From: JAENVU01 sp031430375
Lineage (GTDB): Bacteria > Actinomycetota > Acidimicrobiia > IMCC26256 > JAENVU01
Assembly (NCBI GenBank): GCA_031430375.1
Contig: JANPBJ010000022.1
Location: forward strand, 1 to 16,756
DNA length: 16,756 bases
Direction of reading: 5' to 3'
Shown: in pieces, positions 7,527 to 13,351 of the stretch
How positions within the stretch are numbered: the stretch's first letter is position 1
How the letters are laid out: each line of letters starts with the position of its first letter
Notes under the pieces: generated by a model
Database searches by the model: none
What the model saw: only the letters and a program-made list of their open reading frames with translations
Told to the model about the DNA's origin: nothing
Translations under genes and position numbers: made by a program

Positions 7527-9026
7527 ATGCCGAACGTCTTGTTCATCACCGTGGATCAGTGGCGCGGGGAGTGTCTCGGTGCGGCCGGTCATCCCATTGT
7601 GCAGACGCCGAACCTGGATCGGCTCGCGGCGGAAGGAGTGCTGTTTCGCCGGCACTATGCCCAGGCCGCGCCCTGCGGACCGTCACGCGCGTCCATCCAT
7701 ACCGGTCAGTACCTCATGAATCATCGGTCGGTGTCGAACGGCACCCCACTCGGCGAACGGTTTACGAACGTTGCGTTGGAGGTGCGTGCCCACGGTTACG
7801 ACCCGGTGCTGTTCGGTTACACCGATGCGTCTCCGGACCCGCGTGTTCTCGCCGCGGATGACCCGCGCCTGCACAGCTATGAGGGAGTCCTGCCGGGTTA
7901 TCGCGCGGTGGTCGACCTTCCCGAACACGGCGCGGCCTGGGGCGAGTGGTTGCGCGGTCACGGATACGACGTCCCGGAGAACGTCGCGGATTTCTACGAG
8001 CCGAGCTCCGATCTACCCGGCGCACCGACGCACTACGCCGCGGAGCATTCCGAGGCGGCGTTTCTGACCGGTGCCGTGCTGGGATATCTGGACGAGTGTG
8101 ACCAAGCCGCCGACGGCGACTCCTGGTTTGTGCACGCGGCCTACATCCGTCCCCACCCGCCGTTCGCCGCGCCCGCGCCCTACGCGTCGATGTATGACCC
8201 GGCAACGATGCCGATGCCCGTGCGACAGGACACCTTCGATGCGGAAGGTGCGGTCAGCCCGCTGCTCGCCGGCGCATTGGCGATCCCCGGTATTCGTCTC
8301 GGGGACGACCTCGACCAACTGCGGCAAACGCAAGCGACCTACTTCGGGATGATGAGTGAAGTCGATGCGCAGGTTGGGCGATTGCTCGACGGCATCCGGG
8401 CGCGCGGCGAGTGGGACGACACGCTCGTGATCCTTACCTCCGACCACGGCGAGCAACTCGGCGACCACTGGCTGACCCAGAAGTTGGGCTGGTTCGATCA
8501 GAGTTACCACATACCCCTGATCGTCCATGACCCGCGCGCCGCGCACGCGCACGGGACCGTGCTTGATGGTCCGTTCACCGAGAACGTCGACCTGATGCCA
8601 ACGATCCTTGAGTGGTTGGAAATCGCGATCCCGATTCAATGTGACGGTCGGTCGCTGCTCCCATGGATTGCCGGATCCGTACCCGAGCGATGGCGTGATG
8701 CCGCATTCTGGGAGTGGGAGTTTCGTGACCCGATCGGCGGTTTCGCGGAGGCCGTCTTCGGCCTCACCATGGATCAATGCGCGCTGTGCGTCCTACGCGA
8801 CGAACACGGCAAGTACGTCCACTTCACCGGTTTGCCGCCGCTCTTCTATGACCTGGATCGCGACCCGTCGGAGCTCGAGAATCGAGCCGAGGACCCCGAC
8901 TACGCGCTCACGGTATTGCGCTACGCACAGCGAATGTTGTCGCTACGTATGGAACATATGGATCAAACGGTGACTGGTCTCGTCGTGACCCCCGCCGGTG
9001 TGATGAATGGACGCAAGTCCTCCTGA
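7527..9026 (+). CDS. Sulfatase-superfamily hydrolase resembling phosphonate monoester hydrolase
   Basis: 499 residues, the usual length for phosphonate monoester hydrolases (PMH) of the alkaline phosphatase superfamily. The N-terminus 'MPNVLFITVDQWRG' carries the first metal-binding Asp (D10). 'CGPSR' (Cys50-Arg54) is the CxPxR formylglycine motif, where Cys50 is converted to the nucleophile by formylglycine-generating enzyme (FGE). 'YIRPHPPF' supplies His210, 'TSDHGEQLGDH' the metal pair Asp306/His307, and Lys319 follows in 'TQKLGW'. The blocks 'CGPSRASIHTGQYLMNH', 'YIRPHPPFAAPAPYASMY', 'VDLMPTILEWL', 'CDGRSLLPW' and 'YVHFTGLPPLFYDL' match, as I remember them, the rhizobial/Burkholderia PMH enzymes better than ordinary arylsulfatases. 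Expected chemistry is hydrolysis of phosphonate monoesters or phosphodiesters, with promiscuous sulfatase activity. There is no signal peptide, so it is probably cytoplasmic. No FGE gene is in the window. The natural substrate is unknown. Confidence 0.88.
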   Translation: MPNVLFITVDQWRGECLGAAGHPIVQTPNLDRLAAEGVLFRRHYAQAAPCGPSRASIHTGQYLMNHRSVSNGTPLGERFTNVALEVRAHGYDPVLFGYTDASPDPRVLAADDPRLHSYEGVLPGYRAVVDLPEHGAAWGEWLRGHGYDVPENVADFYEPSSDLPGAPTHYAAEHSEAAFLTGAVLGYLDECDQAADGDSWFVHAAYIRPHPPFAAPAPYASMYDPATMPMPVRQDTFDAEGAVSPLLAGALAIPGIRLGDDLDQLRQTQATYFGMMSEVDAQVGRLLDGIRARGEWDDTLVILTSDHGEQLGDHWLTQKLGWFDQSYHIPLIVHDPRAAHAHGTVLDGPFTENVDLMPTILEWLEIAIPIQCDGRSLLPWIAGSVPERWRDAAFWEWEFRDPIGGFAEAVFGLTMDQCALCVLRDEHGKYVHFTGLPPLFYDLDRDPSELENRAEDPDYALTVLRYAQRMLSLRMEHMDQTVTGLVVTPAGVMNGRKSS

Positions 9027-9041
9027 TTGCTCGTCCGCTCG
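9027..9041 (+). repeat. 15-bp direct repeat, copy 1
   Basis: TTGCTCGTCCGCTCG starts immediately after the sulfatase-family stop codon. An identical copy lies 94 bp downstream. No transposase or flanking duplication is associated. Confidence 0.6.
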
Positions 9042-9120
9042 GATGTCGCGTTTCTGATATTGGTCGGGATGCTTCCTCGCTGCTCACCTCCGCTTCGCTC
9101 CGGTTCGGGGTTGTGCGGTC

Positions 9121-9135
9121 TTGCTCGTCCGCTCG
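9121..9135 (+). repeat. 15-bp direct repeat, copy 2
   Basis: TTGCTCGTCCGCTCG, identical to 9027-9041, lying 22 bp upstream of the CRP-type palindrome. Confidence 0.6.
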
Positions 9136-9157
9136 AGTAAGTCGGGCAATTCGGTCC

Positions 9158-9175
9158 TTGTGAAGATAGTCACAA
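9158..9175. promoter_or_regulatory. CRP/FNR-family binding site TTGTGA-N6-TCACAA
   Basis: TTGTGAAGATAGTCACAA is a perfect inverted repeat with 6-bp arms and contains TGTGA-N6-TCACA, the consensus of CRP and of the actinobacterial homologues GlxR and mycobacterial CRP. It sits 245 bp upstream of the ATG of the first muralytic gene and 131 bp after the preceding gene. Mycobacterium tuberculosis rpfA is known to be controlled by CRP (Rv3676), so the context is fitting. Whether it activates or represses cannot be told, because no clear -10 lies at a standard distance. Confidence 0.6.
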
Positions 9176-9221
9176 AGTTTTCCTGTGGTGGAGCGCACGG
9201 CCCGGCCCTGGGGCCCCTACC

Positions 9222-9298
9222 GCCGGTCGTCCGGCCACGCGGATTCCCGTATGGCTGCCAGAAATTGCCATCCGGCTGGGCTGTGGTCTCACCACCCA
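9222..9298 (+). other. Cluster of hairpins in the presumed leader of the muralytic genes
   Basis: GCCGG-TCGT-CCGGC at 9222-9235 forms a 5-bp stem with a 4-nt loop. ATGGC (9251-9255) pairs with GCCAT (9267-9271). TGG/GTGGT pairs with ACCAC/CCA at 9277-9298 around a CTC loop, with a 3-nt bulge. If transcription starts near the CRP site, these would lie in a 5' leader of up to about 240 nt. In such GC-rich DNA some pairing is expected by chance. Confidence 0.35.
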
Positions 9299-9408
9299 GG
9301 TAGCGTCCCTGTTCCGAACGCCCGCTGAATCCTTTGCGCGGCTTTCGTTCTCCCAATCCTTAGGTGTGCATCGACGCGCGCCCGGACGGGTCGGGGGTTG
9401 GCGGAGTG

Positions 9409-9415
9409 AAAGGAG
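9409..9415 (+). promoter_or_regulatory. Strong ribosome-binding site AAAGGAG
   Basis: AAAGGAG is followed by a 5-nt spacer and the ATG at 9421. It selects this start over an in-frame upstream codon near 9364. Confidence 0.75.
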
Positions 9416-9420
9416 ACCTC

Positions 9421-10011
9421 ATGAACGGTCGCGCGTATGTGATCGCCTCAGGATTGCTCGTCACCGCGACGGGCGCCGCACTCGTCGGCTCGGTAACCGC
9501 TGCCGCGACGAGTGGACCCTCCCGGACCACCACGGTCCGGCGATACAACGAGACCCGCCTCGCGCGGGCAACATCGCAAGCAAGTGTCCTCCCCGCCGTT
9601 GACCCGGCAGTCCGGGCTCGCTCGGAAGTCGTGGCCATCAGCCGCTGGGTGGAGGCGGTCAACAGTGCGCGGTGGTTTGCAGCGGTTGCAGAGAACCTGA
9701 CTCGGGAAGCTGCTGCTGCTGCTGCTGCTGCTGCGGCACGGCCTCGGTCCACGGGCTACCGCGGGAACATCCTCGATTGCATCAAGCACCGCGAGAGCAG
9801 GGGCCAATACGACGTCGTGAACTCCTCCTCGGGGGCTGCGGGCGCATACCAGTTCATGCCCGGAACTTGGAACAACACGGCGCGTGCCGCAGGGCGTCCC
9901 GACTTGGTTGGGGTGAACCCGTCGGCCGCGAGCGCGTCGGACCAGGACGCGATGGCGCAGTTCTTGATGTCTACCCAGGGACTCGGACCGTGGGGTGGCG
10001 GCTGTGGTTGA
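9421..10011 (+). CDS. Secreted SLT/lysozyme-fold transglycosylase (Rpf-like)
   Basis: 196 residues from the ATG with a strong Shine-Dalgarno. Residues about 5-28 (VIASGLLVTATGAALVGSVTAA) form a signal peptide or anchor. A basic, variable linker follows, with a run of ten alanines (residues 97-106). The catalytic domain occupies about 113-196: 'ILDCIKHRESRGQY' with the probable catalytic Glu125, 'SSSGAAGAYQFMPGTW', 'DLVGVNPSAASASDQDAMAQFLM' and 'GPWGGGCG'. Cys120 and Cys195 bracket the domain and could form a disulfide. This is the pattern of actinobacterial SLT-type transglycosylases that cleave the peptidoglycan glycan strand during growth, division or resuscitation. The next gene starts before this one ends, implying co-transcription and coupled translation. 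A CRP-type site lies upstream. Confidence 0.85.
   Translation: MNGRAYVIASGLLVTATGAALVGSVTAAATSGPSRTTTVRRYNETRLARATSQASVLPAVDPAVRARSEVVAISRWVEAVNSARWFAAVAENLTREAAAAAAAAAARPRSTGYRGNILDCIKHRESRGQYDVVNSSSGAAGAYQFMPGTWNNTARAAGRPDLVGVNPSAASASDQDAMAQFLMSTQGLGPWGGGCG
9709..9732 (+). repeat. (GCT)8 trinucleotide repeat encoding polyalanine
   Basis: Eight perfect GCT codons, followed by GCG and GCA, encode Ala97-Ala106 of the SLT-like protein between its N-terminal segment and catalytic domain. Use of a single codon, including the T-ending one in a high-GC gene, points to expansion by replication slippage. Changes would alter linker length in units of one residue without shifting the frame. Confidence 0.85.
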
Positions 10012-10648
10012 TCACCCGATGATGCAGGACCTGCCCGAAGTTCAACCGACTGATGTGCAACCTGAACTCGACCAGCGGTCGCGCCGACGTTTGCGCGTGC
10101 ATCCGGTCGCGGGGGTGGGCGCTGCAATGGTCGCGCTCGCCGCGCTGGCATCCGTGGTTGCCGTCGACCAAGACACTGGTGGCGCGGCAACGGGTCTTCG
10201 CGCCACCCGGGTGATCGCGGGTCATGCGTTCCCCAGTGGCGATGGACAACGCCGAGGAACGAGCAAGGTCCGGCGAGCGTCTCGCGTCGCGATCGATGCG
10301 GCAGTGGTAGCGCGGGCTCGCGCCAAAAACGAGCAGAAGTTCCGTGAGGCGCAGCTGCACGATGCACAGGTCGCGCAGCTCTACGCGATCGCCGCGGAGT
10401 ATTACCGACCGAAGACCGGTGTGAACTGGGACGGCATCGCCCAATGTGAGACCGCCGGTAACTGGTCGATGCAGGGCCGCTCCTTCTCGGGCGGCCTCGG
10501 CTTTTACAACGGCACGTGGAGCGGATTTGGCGGAGGTCAGTTCGCACCGAATGCTGGACAAGCCACGCGCGAGGAGCAGATAGTGGTTGCCGAACGCGTC
10601 TACGCGAGGCACCGGCTCACCGGCTGGGGCTGTCGGGCGTACGGCTGA
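9995..10648 (+). CDS. Resuscitation-promoting factor (Rpf) family muralytic enzyme
   Basis: 217 residues from GTG 9995. A basic segment (QRSRRRLR) precedes one hydrophobic stretch at about 38-56 (AGVGAAMVALAALASVVAV), acting as signal peptide or membrane anchor. A linker with a helical, charged part (about 95-130) follows. The C-terminal domain (about 142-217) is a clear Rpf domain: 'GVNWDGIAQCETAGNW' with catalytic Glu152 next to Cys151, 'GGLGFYNGTWSGFGGGQFAP', 'ATREEQIVVAERV' and 'GWGCRAYG' with Cys213 as the likely disulfide partner. Rpf proteins cleave peptidoglycan and promote growth resumption of dormant actinobacteria. The typical 'ESGGNW' is ETAGNW here. The gene overlaps the SLT-like gene by 17 bp with no good Shine-Dalgarno of its own, so translation is probably coupled. 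In-frame GTG 10004 or ATG 10019 are alternative starts. Confidence 0.88.
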   Translation: MAAVVDHPMMQDLPEVQPTDVQPELDQRSRRRLRVHPVAGVGAAMVALAALASVVAVDQDTGGAATGLRATRVIAGHAFPSGDGQRRGTSKVRRASRVAIDAAVVARARAKNEQKFREAQLHDAQVAQLYAIAAEYYRPKTGVNWDGIAQCETAGNWSMQGRSFSGGLGFYNGTWSGFGGGQFAPNAGQATREEQIVVAERVYARHRLTGWGCRAYG

Positions 10649-10714
10649 TCGGATCTCTCGCTGGCCCTCCCATCGCCTCGAAGTTCTCCACGAGGCGGGC
10701 TGGGCGGCCGATGT

Positions 10715-10722
10715 GAGGGAGA
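10715..10722 (+). promoter_or_regulatory. Ribosome-binding site GAGGGAGA of the ABC1 kinase gene
   Basis: GAGGGAGA stands 8 nt before GTG 10731. It supports that start over an extension reaching back to 10587 inside the rpf gene. Confidence 0.55.
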
Positions 10723-10730
10723 GTGTCGCT

Positions 10731-12329
10731 GTGAGTTCCACCGAAGCGGTCAAGCCAGCTGATCTCGCGATCGGTGCGTTCAGCGACACGCCGCCGTGGA
10801 TCGTCGAACTCGAAGATCTCTCCTGGCGGCGCGGACTCGATGGCGTGCGGGCGCGCACACGCGCCGGTCTGGGCCGGCTCACCACCCCGCCCCGGGTCCC
10901 CCCAATACGCCGGAGCGCTCGTGTGATCACGTCGGTCGGGTGGGCGCTCACGGTCTGGTACTTCCGTGAGCGGGGCACCGATCGATCCCGGGCGGGGATC
11001 TCCGCGCGCTTGCGGCGAAGTTTTGAGGGCCTCGGTTCCACCTACATCAAGCTTGGTCAGATCGTGTCGGGTGGCGACGGGCTGTTTCCCGAAGAGTTGG
11101 TCGGCGAGTTCAAGAAGCTTCGCGACCGCGTGCCCGCGGAGTCATTTGCCGCGGTGCGTGAGATTGTCGAGACCGATCTCGGGCGTTCGATTGAGGACGT
11201 CTTTGCCACGTTCGATACCGAACCCCTCGCGGCCGCGTCGATCGCGCAAGTCCACGCGGCCACGTTGCTCACGGGCGAAGAGGTTGTCGTGAAGGTGCAG
11301 CGGCCGACCGTTGCTCGGCGGGTGCGTGACGATCTCCGGGCGCTCGCGTGGTTGGGCCCGCGCATGGTGGGACGGATCCCTGTGGCCGCGCTGGCGAACC
11401 CTCCCGCGCTGGTCGAGTTATTCGCGGAAACAATTGTCGAAGAGTTGGATTTTCGGCTCGAGGCCGAGAACATGCTCGATGTTGCGTTCGCGATGTCGAA
11501 GCTGGGTATCCAGGAGACGGTGGTGCCCCGTCCGCACCCCAGGTTGGTCACCCGCCGCGTGCTCGTGATGGAGCGGCTGCTCGGATTCGGATTCGACGAT
11601 GCCGAAGGGATGCAGGCGGCGGGAATCGATACCAGCGCGGTGTTGCGCGCCGGGTTGATCTCGTTTCTCGAAGGCGCCTTGGTGCACGGCGTGTTCCACG
11701 GCGACCTGCACGGCGGCAACTTGTTCGTCTTGCCCGATGGTCGCACGGCGTTGCTCGACTTCGGGATTACCGGCCGTTTGGATGAGCGCAAACGGCTCGC
11801 GTTTCTGCGGCTCCTCGTACTCGGGAGTTCGGGGGATGTCCGCGGGCAACTTGCGGCGTTGCGGGACCTTGGCGCGTTCCCTCCCGATACCGATCTCGAT
11901 GCCGTCGTGCGAGATCTGGGTCTCGACCAACCCATTCAGGACCCCACCACGATGAGCGCCGATGAACTGGTGGGCCAGCTCCGCGAACTCACCAAGAAGT
12001 TGCTCGAGTATGGGGCACGCGCGCCGAAGGAGTTGATGCTGTTCGTCAAGAACATGATGTTCCTCGACGGTGCGACCGCCACACTCGCCCCGGATCTCGA
12101 CATCCTCGGTGAGATCGCGCACGTCTACCTCTACTTCCAAGCGCAATACGGAGACCAGATCGCCGCGGACCTCGGCCTGCTGGCCACCCCCGACCTGGAT
12201 CTCGTGTCGGTGAAGGCGAGCCTCGGGGTCGGAGCCGATTGGGGCGATTCTCTGACCTATGCCGACGTGCGCGAGCGGCGCGAACTCATCCGCACCCGAA
12301 TGCAGGAACGCCAGCGCCGCCGCCGCTGA
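10731..12329 (+). CDS. ABC1/UbiB-family atypical kinase
   Basis: 532 residues from GTG 10731, chosen because it has a GAGGGAGA upstream and does not overlap the rpf gene. Family motifs in order: the KxGQ motif 'YIKLGQ' (Lys107, Gln110); the alanine-rich loop 'AAASIAQVH' (167-175) that replaces the glycine-rich loop of ordinary kinases; 'VVVKVQRP' with Lys188; 'EELDFRLEAENM'; the catalytic 'FHGDLHGGNLF' (His323, Asp325, Asn330); and the metal-binding 'LLDFGITG' (Asp343). ABC1/UbiB proteins (Coq8/ADCK in eukaryotes) are ATP-binding proteins tied to isoprenoid-quinone or lipid homeostasis, usually at membranes. The protein ends in a basic tail (RTRMQERQRRRR), and the usual hydrophobic pair at the C-terminus of UbiB is not seen. 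Nothing nearby belongs to quinone biosynthesis, so its exact role is open. The DNA glycosylase gene starts 28 bp downstream. Confidence 0.88.
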   Translation: MSSTEAVKPADLAIGAFSDTPPWIVELEDLSWRRGLDGVRARTRAGLGRLTTPPRVPPIRRSARVITSVGWALTVWYFRERGTDRSRAGISARLRRSFEGLGSTYIKLGQIVSGGDGLFPEELVGEFKKLRDRVPAESFAAVREIVETDLGRSIEDVFATFDTEPLAAASIAQVHAATLLTGEEVVVKVQRPTVARRVRDDLRALAWLGPRMVGRIPVAALANPPALVELFAETIVEELDFRLEAENMLDVAFAMSKLGIQETVVPRPHPRLVTRRVLVMERLLGFGFDDAEGMQAAGIDTSAVLRAGLISFLEGALVHGVFHGDLHGGNLFVLPDGRTALLDFGITGRLDERKRLAFLRLLVLGSSGDVRGQLAALRDLGAFPPDTDLDAVVRDLGLDQPIQDPTTMSADELVGQLRELTKKLLEYGARAPKELMLFVKNMMFLDGATATLAPDLDILGEIAHVYLYFQAQYGDQIAADLGLLATPDLDLVSVKASLGVGADWGDSLTYADVRERRELIRTRMQERQRRRR

Positions 12330-12345
12330 GCGCGGGTTGCGTCGT

Positions 12346-12351
12346 TACGCT
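12346..12351 (+). promoter_or_regulatory. Candidate leaderless -10 element TACGCT
   Basis: TACGCT fits TANNNT and ends 6 nt before the ATG at 12358. No Shine-Dalgarno precedes this ATG. The spacing is the same as before the sulfatase-family gene. Confidence 0.4.
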
Positions 12352-12357
12352 CGCCGG

Positions 12358-13197
12358 ATGCCTGAACTGCCGGAAATGCAGGCCCTGGCCGAACGGCTCG
12401 AGGTATTCCTCGACGCCGCGGTATTTGTTGGGGCGGATCCTCTCGGCTTCGCGTCGCTCAAGACCGTGGTTCCGCAGCCGGAAGCTCTCGTGGGCCATTC
12501 CGTCACCAGCGTGCGCCGCCTCGGCAAGTACCTGCGCATCGGGACCAACGGTCCCGTTGCCCTCATGTTTCATCTCTCCCAGGCGGGCCGTCTCGATGTC
12601 GAGCGCCCGTGGAAGCGCACCAAGGCCAAAGGGGCCGCCGTCCGATTCCGATTCGACGACGATCGGGCGGTGCTGCTCCGTGAGCATGGTCATGAGCGCA
12701 AGGTGGCCTGGTGGGTGCTGGCCGCCGACGATGCCGGACCCACGGCCGGACTCGGACCGGAGCCCGGAACGGAGGAGTTCGCGGCGCTGATCCTGACGAG
12801 TCTTGATCGCCGGCGCATCCATACCTTGCTGCGCGATCAGCGCACGGTTGCGGGTATTGGGCGCGGCTACGTGAACGACTCGTTGCATCGTGCCGGGATT
12901 TCTCCCTACGCAACCCTCGTCAAGCTCACCGCGGACGAACGGGCGAAGCTTCTCGACGCGATCTGTCTCACGATGGATGAGGCATTGGACGCGGAACGTC
13001 TCCGTACGGGGGGACTCTCTGCACCGAAGCTGGGTGATCGATTTCGAGTGCACAACCGGCACGGGCTTCCGTGTCCGGCGTGCGCTACTCCGATGCGGCG
13101 TGTCTCGTTCGAGAGCCATGAGATCACCTACTGCCCCACGTGTCAGACCGGCGGCAAGATCCTGGCCGACCGCCGCCTCTCCCGCCTCGTCAAATGA
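12358..13197 (+). CDS. Divergent Fpg/Nei-family DNA glycosylase/AP lyase
   Basis: 279 residues. It begins with the diagnostic 'MPELPE': after Met removal, Pro becomes the N-terminal nucleophile and Glu the general acid-base for excising oxidised bases and cutting the AP site. Other landmarks are 'RRLGKYLRI' with the conserved beta-hairpin Lys57, 'MFHLSQAGRLDV', a helix-two-turn-helix segment 'GIGRGYVNDSLHRAGISP' (166-183), and a C-terminal zinc finger Cys239-X2-Cys242 ... Cys259-X2-Cys262. Several positions depart from classical Fpg: Asn of GIGN is Arg169, the Arg of the zinc-finger '(Q)RxTFYC' motif is His254, and no RRFG loop is present ('EHGHERKVAW' instead). It is therefore a separate subfamily, and whether it prefers 8-oxoguanine, oxidised pyrimidines or another lesion is unclear. 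It starts 28 bp after the ABC1 gene and may also have its own leaderless promoter. Confidence 0.85.
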   Translation: MPELPEMQALAERLEVFLDAAVFVGADPLGFASLKTVVPQPEALVGHSVTSVRRLGKYLRIGTNGPVALMFHLSQAGRLDVERPWKRTKAKGAAVRFRFDDDRAVLLREHGHERKVAWWVLAADDAGPTAGLGPEPGTEEFAALILTSLDRRRIHTLLRDQRTVAGIGRGYVNDSLHRAGISPYATLVKLTADERAKLLDAICLTMDEALDAERLRTGGLSAPKLGDRFRVHNRHGLPCPACATPMRRVSFESHEITYCPTCQTGGKILADRRLSRLVK

Positions 13198-13273
13198 GGG
13201 GCAAGACCAGAACGAAGCGGGGTGGGCACGCGCCCGCGGCCGTTGCGTCGAGCGAAGTGTGGCCGCCCGGCCC

Positions 13274-13286
13274 GGCCCGCAGGGCC
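13274..13286 (+). terminator. Possible short GC-rich hairpin between the glycosylase gene and lgt
   Basis: GGCCC-GCA-GGGCC gives a 5-bp stem with a 3-nt loop, followed by AAGAGGG and no U tract. This is weak evidence for termination; it could be chance in a 154-bp gap of high GC. Confidence 0.2.
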
Positions 13287-13338
13287 AAGAGGGCAATGGC
13301 GAATTTGGGCCGCACCGCCTTGAGTGCGGATAGAGCCG

Positions 13339-13344
13339 TAGAGT
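13339..13344 (+). promoter_or_regulatory. Candidate leaderless -10 element TAGAGT for lgt
   Basis: TAGAGT fits TANNNT and ends 7 nt before GTG 13352 (10 nt before ATG 13355). No Shine-Dalgarno is present before either codon. Confidence 0.4.
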
Positions 13345-13351
13345 GCATCGG

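Larger units (their letters stand above)
9027..9420 (+). other. 394-bp regulatory gap upstream of the muralytic gene pair
   Basis: No credible gene is present; the short open frames on both strands lack start signals and recognisable protein. The gap holds a 15-bp direct repeat pair, a CRP-family palindrome (9158-9175), at least two hairpins in the downstream half (9222-9235, 9277-9298) and a strong Shine-Dalgarno (9409-9415). No U-tract terminator for the preceding gene could be found. A stretch near 9314-9333 loosely recalls part of the ydaO (c-di-AMP) riboswitch, but the remaining consensus is missing. Confidence 0.6.

Noticed and set aside
9027..9135. Attachment site or insertion remnant from the paired 15-bp repeats
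   Set aside because: No integrase, transposase, tRNA or terminal inverted repeat is nearby, and the enclosed 79 bp are non-coding.
9084..9356. Small minus-strand open frame (90 codons) in the gap before the SLT-like gene
   Set aside because: There is no ribosome-binding site, no protein-like composition and no family resemblance. It overlaps the palindrome and hairpins that explain the region better.
9181..9420. ydaO (c-di-AMP) riboswitch upstream of the rpf pair
   Set aside because: Gene context is right and one stretch is faintly similar, but the conserved GGGGTNAATC and CCGACAGCTAAC blocks and a closing P1 stem are not found. I kept it only as a low-interest structured-leader candidate.
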